A stretch of DNA of 64,000 nt from Corbicula japonica (lineage: Eukaryota > Mollusca > Bivalvia > Venerida > Cyrenidae). Under the pieces are notes generated by a model that was not told the DNA's origin, did not search any database, and worked only from the letters and a program-made list of their open reading frames with translations. The translations under genes were made by a program, and so were the position numbers. The DNA lies in the NCBI GenBank assembly GCA_038501625.1, contig JAZAYU010000079.1, forward strand, positions 1,550,001 to 1,614,000, written 5' to 3'. Below, in pieces: positions 1 through 13,474 of this stretch (its first letter is position 1; every line of letters begins with the position of its first letter).

Positions 1-887
1 AACTTGATATTTATTGTAACTGTTGAATTTTTCAGTACTTTCTCTACAGACAATACATGAAAATGAACCCACTTCCCTGGTGACCATGCTTTTTAAATAA
101 AACATAATGAGTTGAACAATTTAGGTAGGGGTTCTTCAAAGGAATGTTAGTGTAAAACATTTTTAAAATCTGGCTTGGAGTTTTTGTGAATAAGATTTTT
201 CAAGATTTATGACGTCTGACCAGGATCTGCACTGTTAACTTTTTGGTATGAAATAACCAAATTAAATCAAACTGTGAACAGTGCAGATCCAGATCAGATG
301 GCACTGATGTGCCAGCTGATCTGCATCTGCACTGTTCACAAATGCAATAAAGGTGTTTCTTAGGAGTAGAGTTAAATCTTCAAAAGCAATATTTGTGTGT
401 AAGTGGTTTCTCTCCTCCTTAACAAGCACATGCCAGAATCTCTAATCTCTTCTAGAACTTCTTCATTTAAGCTTAGCACAAATCCCAGTCTCACAAATGG
501 TACAACCATCTAAGCAATTAACCAATATTTATTCATAGGGCTATCTATTAATTTCCGTTTTGAAGAGCTCAGCTTCCACTCTCTAGGACAACTAAAGCTA
601 TGCCTTATTAATTTCTGTGACAATGGTAGTCTGTCACACATTATCTAACAGCTAAAGTACATCATTTTCAAATGGATGGGCCTTTGTACAGAAAGCAAAC
701 ATGAATTTGACATTTTCCAGGTACCATAGAGATTAACATTTGCATGCTTGATTGTTAAGTTTCTTTGTACTTTAATCTATTACTCTTTGTATATCTGCAG
801 GTGCAATCAGCTGGCACAAATAACATGCAAAGATTTGTCACAGACTTTTTTGCTATCTACAATGCTGGAATTTAAAATCTTTTTAAC
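1..887. other. Region downstream of gene 1, no gene seen
   Basis: AT-rich sequence downstream of the minus-strand gene ending at 936. It holds one degenerate copy (about 215-360) of the dispersed repeat with the core GCAGATCCAGATCAG and its inverted partner. I see no other coding signal. Confidence 0.5.
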
Positions 888-893
888 TTTATT
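888..893 (-). promoter_or_regulatory. Polyadenylation signal of gene 1
   Basis: AATAAA on the minus strand (TTTATT on plus), about 43 bases after the proposed stop codon at 936-938. This spacing supports the last exon of the gene model. Confidence 0.45.
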
Positions 894-935
894 ACAGTGA
901 AACAATTTCAAATGCTTTTTACTATATAAATCTTC

Positions 936-3900
936 TTAAGTTTTCTGGAACACTGATTTAGTCAACTTGTATTTAAACTTGGATGACAACTTTCTGAATA
1001 CATCAGTTTTTAAAATACTTATACTTTGTTCCCCAGTCCCGTTTTTGGTAGAGCCCTGCCCTGTTACCTGAATACAACACTATGGTGAGTATCCATTAAT
1101 ATCTAATTTAATTTATGCAGCTCAAATTCATTTACTGTGCCAAAGTTCCACACTGATCCAAATGTTCTGGATAAGTGTAAATGTAACTTGTATTGTCCAC
1201 AGAGAGGACATTTTCAGCATAAGATAACGTCAATATCAGTTATTAGAACAGGAAACAAGATTAAGTCCAGCATCTCATGTTCTCTGAAGACCTTATTGTC
1301 ACATTACTTTAATCTTTAGAAATAGAAGCTCGTAACAGTGCTCATAAAAAATGGCTTGACTGAGTTTTTGTAAAAATAGTTCACTTCCTCTTGGAGGACA
1401 ATAGCTCATAAAAATTAACGCAAATGTCATAAAACAGTTATTAATATGGTAACATAAAATTTTCAGAGTTTACTACCTTGTTTACAGTTTAGAAATACTG
1501 TTACAGTAGTCTGTGTACAAATAAACAGGAAATGGTGAATACATGTATCTAACAAGAACTGTGAGAATATTATCCCTTACTCAGTGTATTATGTCTTTTA
1601 AAAAATTCCATTTAATCTGGATCTATACTGGTTGCTACCAATCTGGGTCAGAAATAACCTAATGAATTAAAAAGCAAATAGTGTAGATCCTGATCTGGAT
1701 CTACACTGTTCCCACATGCCATAAAGTTGTGGATTATGGAATATAAGTTGAAAAGTTCTATTTGAATAAAACTTGTTTATCTTTAAACGACAAGGATACA
1801 AAATTAAAAGCTTTCCTTCAGGCCACACAGACTTTTGCAGAAAAAACAAGTTATGTTCGAAAGAAGCTTTACAATAAGCACACAATCTAAAATATATACA
1901 GATTTTAATATTCACAATATTATTGTTTTGCAGTTGAATATCTTAAAAAACAGCACACAACATTTTGTCACTTTAGTGCAAAAACAGTAGAAGTTAGAAC
2001 CATTATAATGTGTTATACAGGTTTTTTGCACTAAGGAACAATTTTTTTCAATAAAAGCAATATTAATTTAGCCTTCTTATGAAAAGTTTTGATTAATTGT
2101 TCTTCATTTTATTAAGAAAAAAATAACCCTTTAATTTAAATCATTGATAAAGCTTTTATTAGAAATAAATTTATAAATTTCAAATGGAACAGTGAATGAT
2201 GATCAGACTAATATTCATAGGAATGTTTCACAGAAATGTAATAACTGAATAATAAACAATGTTTAACCCTTTCCTGTATATATAGATACGCATTTTTACG
2301 CATGCGCGACCAGCAGGGTTGGCACCAATCGACCGCCTCTGGTTTAAACCGGTGGTTTTAACCGGTTAAAACCGTCCCGGTCAATACTCCCCAAGTGGTC
2401 AATATGGTCAATTGAACTTTTTTTCAAGGTTTTCATGAAAAAGGAAGAACACAAACCATTAAAGTTTTATTTAATTTCAACTTAAGTTACTTTAGAACTA
2501 ACTTCACTTGAACATGCTTTGCACTTAAAAAATGTCTTATTTCCCTCAACAATGAGATCATAAAATCCCCAAACAAGTGAGTTATGGCTTCTGGTGGCAT
2601 TTTGGTCAGAAATAACCTAATGAATCAAAAAGCGAACAGTTTTGATCCTGATCAGATGGCACGGATGTGCCAGCTGATCTGGATCTAAACTGTTCGCCCT
2701 AGCAATAAAGGTGTGTCTGTACAGGAAAGGGTTAAAGGACAGTGTGAACAGCGTATATCAAACAGTGCAGAGTTAAGACTGAGCTTGATCTACATGCTGC
2801 AATTAATACTTCTTTGGAAGTGTTCATACTTCCTTGAGCTTCAACTTTTCAATAAGTTACCAATGAAAACAGTTGGAGATGACGTCATATTTTGGTGACC
2901 TAGCTGTTGTGATATTTCTCGAAACAGCTAGGAGCCTTGTTTAAATTACAGACAAATAAAGAGGCTTAGCTACTTTTAACAACTCTCACACAAAAATACA
3001 AATAAAGTGTAAACAAGCAGTTTAAAATATTAAAACTTCTTAAAACTCTTTTAGGTAGCTAAGCGACAGTTTCCGACAAAACATGATTAAATGCCCTTGG
3101 CAGGAAAAGTGACAGATCTCTTATCAAACATCCAGCAACCAGCAATGAACACAGAGACTGTCATTAACTCCTTGTGGAGGACACAGACACAATGTCTACC
3201 AATAAATTGCACATCTTAAAATTTATGAGTTGTTTCAATATTATTAAGTTGCCAAGTCTGCATTGTTTCAAATGGTCTTAACAACAATGAGCTAGCTGAC
3301 TGTGTTTAACAATTCATGTGATCAGGATCCTAGATCATACAACTGAGATTTTAGACCAGTCGTACATCTCAAGCATCTAATTGGCTGAAACGGTGACATG
3401 GTCTCAAATCTCAAGCTTATGTTTGGCTGTTATGGTGACAAGTCTTCATTTTTGCCAATCTGGGCCCAAGATCATAAAACTAAATCAGGAGACCAGTCTC
3501 AAATCTCAAGCATCTGATTGGATGAAATGGATAAAAGTTTCCATTTTGGCCAATCAGATGCTTGAGATTTGAGAATGGTCTACATCTTTAGTTTTATGAT
3601 CTTGAGCCCAGCTACCAATGAATTCTAGCAATACAAGAAAATGACATCCTTGTACTTTACAAGCACAGACTGGTTTATTTTAGGAAATTTATTTGCTGTT
3701 CAAGAATATTCTTTAGGGAAAATTGAGACCCAAAAATAGCCAATGAAAAGATTTGTTTACTGCAATTAATCAAAAATAAATAATTCTGTTTGTTATTAGG
3801 GAACAGAACTTTGTTCAAGCATGTTATTGTAAAAGGTCAGAGCTGTATATTGATTAAAACAGCAATTAGCCTAGAAATGGTTAAAGACACGATACTCTGG

Positions 3901-6900
3901 TTTCAATCAGAATCAATATGGAATGTAAAGCAAGATTCTGATCCCTTCAAGTAAAATATACAGGTTTTATAGCATTCATATGTAAACAGTGTAGATCCAG
4001 ATCAGTAAACTCATCCAGGTCAGGATCTACACTGTTAGCTTCTTAGTCAATCTCTGATTCTGAAACAACCAAATGAATTAAAAGAAAACAAGCACACATG
4101 TTCTGGCTGATCTGAATCTACACTGTTCGCTCATGGATAACAGTCATACCTTATGCAGTAAAGAAATAATTTGAAGTTTACTGCAATGACTTCCTCGATA
4201 CTTTTTGACTGTTGTGGCATGTTACTTGTAAGGAAACAGAAATCAGGACCTTTGTATGACTGTGCTAATGGATTGCACAATCTTCTATTAGTTTATAGAA
4301 TTGTTTGTGGCTTCACTATCATTCTGCTCCCAGGATAGGGAACAGATAAGGAAATGCATACATAAAGCGATACTGCTATATCCCCCCTTCTTCAAACCAG
4401 GCCTATGAGGCCATAATTAACAGGTTCACTATTTCTTGACAAGTGTATAGCACTTTAATTTGTCTTTGACTCTGTTTACACGCCAAACATTAACCCTAGT
4501 CACCCCTGCAGAATGGTCAACATGACCTCCAAAACAGGGTCAATAAACCGAAGATGACTGTGTTCTGGAGGCCAAGTCGATTGCAACAAATCAATGGAAA
4601 TAAGTTGCTTTAAAATATAATTATAGAATCCGGACCATTCATTAGGTGCTGTATAGAAGTTTTCCATATTAGTTTGGCATCAAAAGGGTTAATACAAAAC
4701 ACTGTATATTCTTTTAACCCTAGACAATAACCTTCCAGTTCAATACTAGAGGGAAAGTTCTCTACTGTGTAAATTTTGCAGCAGAGTCAAGTTTTTTTTA
4801 ACATAAAAGAGTCACTGAATATGCATCAAAGAGGCTGGGGTAAGACACAAACCTTCTGCCCGGATTCAAAGCTCTGTAAACTAATGGAATCATCTTCAAG
4901 TTGTCTTTTCCTCTTTCTCTGAAAATCAAACACAGAAATTACCTTATTATAAGTCTAGAAATATTACTATATAAAGAATCTCTGTCTGCTGTTTTTAAAT
5001 AACATTATGTTGTTGTTTACAGATAATACATTTAAATCATATGGATCCGATCAGGAACAGGAAAAAAGCATTTGTCCAGTGATACAAATTATAATTTATA
5101 AAGGATAAAGATTTAACCCTTTACTCATACATGCATTTTAACGAACGTGCTACCAGTGAAGATCTAGATGTGCTGGAACATCTATGCCATCTGATCAGGA
5201 TCGGCATTGTTCTCATTAAATCTTATGGGCCAAAATAGCCTAATTTATAAAAAAGCGACCACTGCAGATCCTGATCAAATGGCAAATATGTCTCTGCTGA
5301 TCTGGATCTACACTATTCACCCGTGCCATAAGACTTAAGCTTTACATCGAGGAAACCGAAAAAGAAATATAAAACATCAGCTATTTGTTAGTTTTTATTA
5401 TGGCAATTTTTTATGTGAATTAATATTGTTGAGTTCACAAAATGAAGTACATCAGAGTTATTTTATAACTTTGTCAGTGAATTACTTTATGTTCATTGAC
5501 AGGGTTTTTCTAATAGCTGCTTAATCTCAATGGTCTTTTTTAACTTGTTTCAGGGGACTCTGCCAATAAAAGCCAAAATACCCCCAATTGAGGAAAAAAT
5601 GACTTTTCAACTAAAGTCACTGGGATCAAATGAGGCTTTTTTTTTTAAATTTCAACCCCTGGTGGAATAAAAATACATTCCAAAAATAGCAAAACAATTG
5701 CAATTTAATTCAACCACTCTAAATAACATGTAGCAAACAGTCACAAATACATGATTATCAAATATTAGCAAAAAAAAGGTAATTGTGCAGTAGCTGTTAT
5801 CAGCTAGGGTTATATATTTCATACCTGTTGATCATGTAAGAGGTTTAAGTGCATTGAAGCCAGCTCTGTATACCAGTAAATACTAGAAAGTATTAATCCA
5901 CTGAATGGACCACCCTGGATTACAGTAAAACCTATCATCAGCAATCATGGATAATTTCAAGATCACCCGTTAGTTGGCATTGTATGTACATGAATAATCA
6001 AGTGTCAACTTGTTTTATTAATATTTATTGATTAATATAAAAATCTAGAACTGGCAAATAATGGTTGATGGAACTGACCATCCTGCTATTTTAACAATTT
6101 CCTCTAGTCAGCATTTTAATAAATTCAATTTTAACAGTCAGCTGACATTTAATTTAAACAGAAGTTTAACCATTTACTTGCACATAGACAAGGCTATTCT
6201 GATGTCAAAAACAAGTTGCATTTCACCATTTTAAACTTAATTTTCATTTTACCAAAGATATTAATTATTATATGCTAAAACTTAGATCACTGCTCTGAAC
6301 AGTCTTCAAAATCTATTAAACTTAATAACAATAAATGGGTTTGCGACTGTTATGTTATGACATTCACAACAGTATTGCATGACAAAAATTAAAAACCCAA
6401 CATGCTTAAACACAATTATTGTGTTTGTAAGTAATTGACATGTATTAGAGAAATGTTTGTATGATATTCCATTTTCAAACTCATTATCATTTGAAAAACA
6501 CTGCACCTGCTGTGTAACTTTAACATGTACTCACAAAGTTAGGTAAATCTGTAATAAGTCCTATAACAGAGTGCCTCCTTGACTTTTTCTCTTCTGGAAA
6601 CCTAAAACAAGTTTATTTACCATACATATAGAATAGATCAATCATTACAAGTATGCAGTTCACAATCTACAGCAAAATTTTTGATTCACAATACTGAATA
6701 GCAATTTCTGAAATTCAGAAAACATTACAAAGCAATAGACCATAGACATTTCTTGAAAAGTACAGTAACACTTTGGGCTCTCACTAGACTTGCAAATCAG
6801 GAAGAAGTTTTGTCATAATTTTACTGAATTATAGAAAAGTTTGTAATCAACAGCATTATTTCACTGTATACGCCTTTCCAATAAACAATTTCGCAGTCCT

Positions 6901-9140
6901 GTACGAGTTACTTCCCGCGACCAAAAATCAATCCAAAACGAGGCTCTGCAGGATAGCTGAACGATCGGGCTAATGGCTTAAGCACATAATAGTTAACCTT
7001 ATCCGCTATATTGCAGGTCTGCGTTCGTCGCCGGCGGTGAAAAAATAAGTTGCTGGTCTGTTATTCTAGCCAGACTTTTTTATGTTTACTATTTGTTAGA
7101 TATTTAGATTTTTAATGATTTAAGAACATTGTACCATTCTTGTTGATAGTAGGCAGTATGAAACGCAATTTGGACATAAGCATTAATTTTACCAATTATG
7201 TTCAACAATTTCTTCTTAATATCTTTTCTGCTGAAAATATATTTTACTGGTGTAAATGTTGCAAATTGCTAAGGCTAGTAATGCGCTATTATCCGGAAAT
7301 CGTGATCTGTCAACATCTGGTTACATTATCTGCAGACAAAAAAAAATACAATCTGAATTTGTTGATACACATTTGAACAACAGAATTGTCCTAAAAATTT
7401 AAGGCGTTTATGGTCAACGAATAAATAATTTGAATATTTAAAATGTTACGTATACTTCACAAGCAAATATGATTGAATCTGTCTTGAAATAAAACAGGAT
7501 CGGTAATCTGATTGTTTGTTGTAGAAGTATCATTCGTAGAATAAAATCCAAGGATTTAGATGCCGGCTTCCAAAAAGATGGGAATATTTATATCACAATA
7601 TGGTTGCATATCCAATTTAGATTTCTTAGGTTTGACAGATTGTAATTTTGGCATAAAAGCCCAAACTCTTAATTAAACATATATAAAATGTTTTGACAAT
7701 ATTTGTTTCTTATTGACGGCTTTTGTTTCTATAACGTGTCGTAATGTTGATTAAGAATCCATTTAAGTGCTAAATCAAATACATTTGCTGGTACATCCAG
7801 TAGTTAAAGGACTCCGAAATACTTAAGATTTGGGAGGTGTAGATACCTTGCAAATAGAAATTACACGATCTCTATTGGTCAATGATATCTGCCCCTTTAA
7901 GTAATTGACAGATGGCCCCGTGTGCGAGACAGTTTGACATGTTTATGGCATGCCGCCTTCAAAATCAATCGCCGCCGACATAATCACAACATGATGTCAG
8001 TAGTTGAATAGACACGCTAATCCGGAAACGAGACTCAATTAAGCCGTGAAGAGAACACTGCGACTGTCTGTTAGTCAAGTCGTTTAGTGTTTAATGCGAG
8101 GAATAATGAATTGACACTTTTAGTCAGAAACCTGATTGTTTTATCAATTATTTTCAAAAATATCATGACGCTGATGTATTATTACTAATTTAAAGAGAAA
8201 ATACATTTTTCAAAAAATAATTTTATGATAAAAAAGAAAGTTGTAGGTACATATTCCCTATTAAGTTATTACAGCGAGCAATCATTTTTCCTGTAGAGCA
8301 GTCACGTGACTGGACAGGGGAGGTAACCAAATAAATTCATCGAATTATTGGAAAGGCGTATAGTCAATTTGCAAAATGACTTCTCCCAAAGCTCAAAGCA
8401 GGAAAAGTCTGATCACTTTTAGGAGACTTCTTCTCCCATGTCTCCCTCTAATACTCTTTTGTATATTTTGAGTACAAGAAACTAAAATCAACTCAATTCA
8501 AATTCTGTAAGTAACCTTTTTTTGTCGATTTAACTAACACTAAGGTCTCAAAATTAACCTCTCAAAGGTAGATACCCCTATGATGAAGGCAACTCCTTCT
8601 ACATTCTAAACCAAAAGTGTAGGTAAATGGATCCAGGGGCAGATTCAGATGGGTGTTGTCAGTTTGCTCAAACCCTATATTGGGCAGCAATATTTCGTGT
8701 TCATGGAGATTTTGGACAGAAAATATAACATAGGGGAGGAAATGACTTGTGGGGGAAAGGACTATATACCAACATAGATAGTACTTACTTGTACACCAGA
8801 AACGGAATAACTTAACATTATTTTTTCATAAATGTTTTCTATTACAAAACTGATATGCAAAAGGGATCTTGTTAATGGTCTGCTAGCCCAACAGTTAGGG
8901 GTTTGTAACCGGACTATAGCAACTGGCAAATGTATGTTCGAGGCAAAATTAAGCTTAATTTAACAATAATACTGGCAATATGTGTTCCCCTAGGGCCTAA
9001 CGATCCTGTGTCGACCAGTTTCTAACGTCGCGAAAATATGTAAAACTATAAATCAACAGACACATAATTGAAAGCCGTTAGCATTATACACATTGTATAT
9101 TTTAAATTAATTACCTTATACAGTTTTCGTCCCCCATCAT
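936..9140 (-). CDS. Small basic protein, four-exon gene, function unknown
   Basis: Proposed exons in transcript order: 9115-9140 (start MMGDENCI), 6535-6601, 4853-4918 and 936-1067 (stop TAA). Together they give 291 nt, 96 aa. Each junction has GT/AG sites and the phases join without a shift (2, 0, 0). Recognisable segments are KKSRRHSVIGLITDLPNF (exon 2), RKRKRQLEDDSISLQSF (exon 3) and SSKFKYKLTKSVFQ near the C-terminus. The protein is lysine/arginine-rich, with a likely nuclear localisation signal at RKRKR and no membrane segment. I do not recognise the family. Upstream of the start, 9224-9233 contains an inverted CCAAT motif. A 1.5-kb TIR element (6867-8362) sits in intron 1. Further exons could be missing, and exon 4 is the least certain because its acceptor is weak. 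The model rests on splice signals and phase, not homology. Confidence 0.4.
1620..1730. repeat. Dispersed GATCCTGATC repeat, fragment
   Basis: Contains GTGTAGATCCTGATCTGGATCTACAC as an imperfect palindrome, next to AATAACCTAATGAATTAAAAAGC, which recurs in the full copies at 26323-26563 and elsewhere. It lies in intron 3 of the small basic gene. Confidence 0.6.
2263..2735. mobile_element. TTAA-flanked MITE with nested insert
   Basis: The ends are TTAACCCTTTCCTGTA and TACAGGAAAGGGTTAA, a perfect inverted repeat flanked by TTAA on both sides. This fits a piggyBac-type target site. The body carries the paired GATCCTGATCAG / CTGATCTGGATC blocks. About 270 bp near 2318-2590 are absent from the 241-bp copy at 26323-26563. 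They begin with a palindromic stretch around TTTTAACCGGTTAAAA and look like a second element inserted into this one. No ORF. Confidence 0.65.
3330..3609. repeat. Foldback element, full copy plus half copy
   Basis: A full palindromic copy at 3462-3609 has arms CCCAAGATCATAAAACTAA and TTAGTTTTATGATCTTGAG around the core CTCAAATCTCAAGCATCTG / CAGATGCTTGAGATTTGAG. A degraded half copy precedes it at 3330-3461. Same family as about fourteen other copies in the window. Confidence 0.75.
3979..4150. repeat. Dispersed GATCCTGATC repeat, diverged copy
   Basis: Paired GTGTAGATCCAGATCAG and GATCAGGATCTACACTG blocks, then AACAACCAAATGAATTAAAAG and CTGATCTGAATCTACACTG. Terminal TIRs are not clear in this copy. 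Confidence 0.55.
5113..5340. mobile_element. TTAA MITE, diverged copy
   Basis: Left end TTAACCCTTTACTCATAC matches the TIR of the family. The body has the paired GATC blocks. The right end has decayed and lacks a clear GGGTTAA. It lies in the intron between exons 2 and 3 of the small basic gene. Confidence 0.5.
6867..8362. mobile_element. 1.5-kb element with 18-bp TIRs in intron 1
   Basis: TATACGCCTTTCCAATAA at 6867 is the inverted match of TTATTGGAAAGGCGTATA ending at 8362. If the outer TA is a target duplication, insertion resembles Tc1/mariner-type elements, but no transposase is visible inside. The longest open frames are short and unconvincing, so it is read as non-autonomous. It lies between exons 1 and 2 of the minus-strand small basic gene. 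Confidence 0.55.
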
Positions 9141-10100
9141 TCAAAATATAACCCAGCAGTATGTAAAAACTCAGAAATAATCGTTGACATCCAAAACAAA
9201 AACATTGAAAAATGACGGCTCCAACTTGACCAATCAGAAATAGTCACGCTTTAGTAAGTTTCAAAATAATATCGACACGGCACAATGATTGCGAAACGGC
9301 GTAGACCTCTGCTCAGATACAGGTTTCGTCCTTTGAAGGTAGTTGAGCAAGATACTTAATATGTACTTTGTTAATAGTAATTCTAAAAAAAACAACGTTT
9401 TTTTTTTAAATATTTAAACCAGTTTATAGATGGGTGGTTTCAATATACCAGCCAATATAGATTTGGTTAAAACGGCCTCACTTTCAGAAAATTGTTGGTC
9501 AAAACGGCCACACTATTTTTTAAGTGGTAGACCCTTGTTTGAATTACATTTTTAGTATATTATTGTGAAAAGAGGAATATGTAAAAGGACACAACATATT
9601 GTTGCCAGTATCATATTACTCGTGCTGTTTAGTTTTTTTGTGAATTTATGTAAATAGATCTATACTGTTCTTACGTGCTTTAATATATGCAAAATAAAGA
9701 TGGATTAATACCATTAATTTTCTTTGCGCAAAATTTCATTAAAAGGCATGATTTTAATATATTTTCATTTTGTCAGTACAAAGACGACTCAAGGCGGTCC
9801 TTAATTAATGAAAGATTTCAAAAAGAATACTACATTAAGTGTTAAATGATAGGCATGTTTTTCTGCATAAATGACTTCACAGTACCTGTTTTTTTATTTG
9901 TATCAATTAATATTATGAAAAAGGAACTTTCAAAGCCACCGAACACGACAAATGTGAAAATATTGCAGGCTTGGGTTGATTGAGCCTGTTCATTGTCAGT
10001 ACTGGAAATGCATATTACTGCCAACACCGCCTAGCCCCGGATTGAGCGCAATTCAATATTTACATCAATAAACAGTACAATTTTGAAGTTTTTATAGTTC
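9141..10100. other. Upstream region of gene 1
   Basis: Contains an inverted CCAAT motif at 9224-9233 about 85 bases before the proposed start of the minus-strand gene. It is a plausible promoter. I see no TATA box and no other gene up to 10100. Confidence 0.35.
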
Positions 10101-10106
10101 CCTTTA

Positions 10107-10555
10107 CATCTATTCCAATCCACCCCTCAACTCAAAAATGTTGCATGCAAAAGCACACAAACATAATTATAAAATATAAGAAGCTAATAAAATTGAAAAC
10201 CCGAAGTGGTGGGTGCCCAATGATCTTACCATGACCAGAGTACCTGGAGTCAAATCAGCAAGTACACGATGACAATCCTAGGGATAAAAAGAAACAAATC
10301 CAGCTTCTATGTTTGTTTTTTTTAAAGATTTCTCTATAAACCTTCACAAACACCTGCCACCGTCGTGTAACGAAATATATAAGCATAACGATCAACTGTG
10401 GAATAGATGAAAATGGGACTTTGAAAGCCACCGTAATAGATAAAAAGGGAACTTTGAAAGCTACTGAAGCCACATTGTTTAAAGCCAACGATGAAAATGC
10501 ATTTTACTTCCCAGCGTCGCCTAGAAGGGTTAATCAACAGGCCTGCAGAAAGACA
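10107..10555. repeat. Dispersed repeat, copy 1 (pair at 61755-62068)
   Basis: Shares long blocks with 61755-62068 in the same orientation, including TGTTGCATGCAAAAGCACAC, AGAAGCTAATA, CTGCCACCGTCGTG and CAGGCCTGCAGA. About 100 bp here containing GGGACTTTGAAAGCCACCGT units is absent from the other copy. No coding capacity seen. Confidence 0.7.
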
Positions 10556-11698
10556 AATATGTGTTAAAATAACAATAATAACAACAAAAACAAATATTAT
10601 GCATAAATTTATGATGTAAGGATGTTATTTCTGCAAGCACACTAGAAAAATAAACACTAACACTACTTTGTCAAAATTCAGGTATGAAAAATTCGTCCTC
10701 GTAGCTCCGATCTGTATCCTGTTCCGTGATGAGAAGAAAGCCCACGTTCATTTTGTGTATAATATCAATGATAATTGACCATGCCGTCGATGATATATAC
10801 GATTTTCAAAATTCTTTCACTCTTGGCAATTAATTTGCAGATATTTACTGTCACTTTTTCAAAATTTCTGAAATCCTTATAGGGGAGACCGGGGTTAGTC
10901 CGGCCCCGGGGTATTTTCGGCACATTATCATTTTAAGTACAAAAATTAAGATTCAGAGAGCGCGTCGATAATGTAATGTCTCTTGTAACGAAATTAATGT
11001 TGTAAGAACATAATGGCGACTATAAAAACAAAATTTTCGATTTTGTGAAGGAAAATTGACTTTTTTGACTGTTAAGTAAATTTTTCACAACTATTTGAGT
11101 TTTTATTTGCCATGAGTTGCTTCATAATATGAACATTAATTTTACATATGCGACATGTTAAAACATCCCTCAGTTAAGTCACAGCTTGTTCTTTTCACCT
11201 TCAAAACTATGCACGCAGGTATCACGTGATGTTTATAAACAGTTAGCAAGGGGCTAGTTCGGACATCGGGGCAGGGGCATGTTCGGCTAGTAGCCGAATA
11301 ACCCCTTTGCTCCAGCATAGTTTTATTTTCTTGATGAAAACTTTGTGTTTTTTATAAAATGAAGTGTATTTACTATCACAGCTTAGATAAAACATGTTTT
11401 GGTTCGAAAAAACGTCCTTTCTTATTTTAGATATACCATTATATGCAGCAAATTTTATGTTTTAGCTGATCGGTATATTATGAGAGGTAGGATTCTCATT
11501 CTGAGATCTACACTGACATATTCAATGTATTTTTTTAAGAATTATTACGATTGGTTTTGTATATTTTGGAACATACCTAACCATAGTGCGAAGTTACAAA
11601 AGAAAACATATTATTTATTCCGAGACACCAGACGTCTATAGAAAGGAGTTAGAACATTACAACAACAACCAACACGAACACATATACGTTCTCATAAT

Positions 11699-11857
11699 AC
11701 AGAAACCTTTATTTCCAACAGAAAACATCCATATATCACATATATGACATTTTACATTGTATGCCTACCTACAAATATATAGGCATATAGGGTGAAATGT
11801 CGTTTATGTGGTGTCTGAATGTTTTCTGATGGAAATTCAGGTTTCTGTGCTCGTACA
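11699..11857. repeat. Foldback sequence inside the TIR element
   Basis: Imperfect palindrome: CAGAAACCTTTATTTCCAAC and CAGAAAACAT on the left pair with ATGTTTTCTG and GGAAATTCAGGTTTCTG on the right, around TATATATAGGCATATA-like sequence. It is a different family from the CAAATCTCAAG foldbacks. Confidence 0.55.
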
Positions 11858-12729
11858 CACTAAATGCACATACACCAACGCGCATTTATATACGTATATA
11901 ACACAACAAGTTATATATAAAACATGTTTAAAATAATTGTTAATAAAAGTTGATTTCTGAGCCTACATTTTTGTACATTATGCTTTTTATAGTTTTTAAG
12001 TCTACAAGAAAATAATTTTAAAAAATCTGCCCGAAGGCCGAACATGCCCCAGGGGGTAGCAAAACTTGCCCCAATGTCGGGGCATGTTTGGCCACTATGA
12101 CCCTATTACTTCTAAAACCAATTACCATTTCTTTCAAAGAGAAACTTCATTTAAAGTTCAGGTTTAATCAAGCCCATATAATTTCTTTACTATTTATGAA
12201 ATTTTGTTTTGAAATAATGTTTGTTTTTAAATGAATACACAGTGCCACTGACATTAATCCTTTATTGCCAGAGGCTTTTTGTCAAAACACACTGACCTTC
12301 TTCAAACACTGACCATCATTTGACACCTTATTAGTAGCTGACATATACCTGTAAAAACCAATAATCCTGAATTTGTTACCTGCAAAAGCAACAAACTGTT
12401 TATATCATAAGAATTAAGTTGAAAAATAACTTTTATCATATTTTGTAGATGTAAATAATATATTAATTTATATAATTGTTTATGCAAGTCTATATTAGAC
12501 ATTTTTTGGATGGGGGAGGGGCCTTGGGGATATTATTGTTATTATTATCATTTTATTTTATTATTATTATTAATACTAAATTCAGTGTTTTTTCCTCCTT
12601 TATCCATGTACAGACACATTACCCTATCAAAATTTCGTTAATATCATGAAGTGTTCCCCAGTTCTAAGTTTACTTTACCTCAGATTTTTTTTCATTCCCG
12701 TATACAGCCAAAAAAGGGTTTTCCCCCAG

Positions 12730-13005
12730 AAAGCATGCTGACGTTGGACCAATGTCGTCAGTGACGTCGGCCCAATGTTGGCATATGACGTTGGCCCAAT
12801 GTTTTTTGCTAATCGGCCCAACGTTGGGCCAACACGTTGGCTCAACGTTGGGCCAACGTCGCAATGTCGGCTTTGTTCAGTTGGCCCAACGTTGGGCCAA
12901 CATTGGGATTTCAACACAATTTTGCCAACGTTGGCCCAACATTGGCCCAACATAAGAAAATTTAAATTTACGTTGGTCCAATGTTGGCCCAACGTTAGAA
13001 ATCCT
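12730..13005. repeat. CCAACGTTGGCC palindromic array, left block
   Basis: Degenerate tandem units of TTGGCCCAACG, itself nearly self-complementary, so the block is open in several frames on both strands. Those ORFs are artefacts. With the block at 14800-15002 it forms the ends of a probable nested element. Confidence 0.75.
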
Positions 13006-13474
13006 TAATTTCCATCGGAATAATATTTGCTTTACCCTGTGCCAACAAACTTTGAGTGACTGATCCAGAAGTCGTAGTTCAAAACCCGGGAGAAATGCGG
13101 TTCTGTGACATTCTAAATCCGAAAGAGGATGCGGTTAGAAACACATCGAGGTGGTCCTCTGTTGGTTTTAGACCATCACATGAAAAAGCTATCCAGCTTG
13201 ATTGTTGATAATTCTTCACAGGAACATCTCAAGGCTCATCTTTCACAAGAAAAGCGAGAAAATAGCTGTTTGTTTGACATTTAATATTAAATCAAACCAA
13301 AACCAGTAGAAATATTTTCAAAATTTATAAAATCTAAGTATTTCTTACAAAGGATCTAATGTTCTATAGTTCATGTAGACAATAAATGTCACATTATTTT
13401 TCAAAGTTACATTGTAAAGTCCTTATGGTTTTATCATGGTGACTCTTCTTCATTTTCTCCTCTTCTCTTCTTGA

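Noticed and set aside
12670..13008. Overlapping ORFs on both strands rich in GPTLGQ/WPNVGP
   Set aside because: They arise from the self-complementary CCAACGTTGG repeat. No start context, no splice partners.
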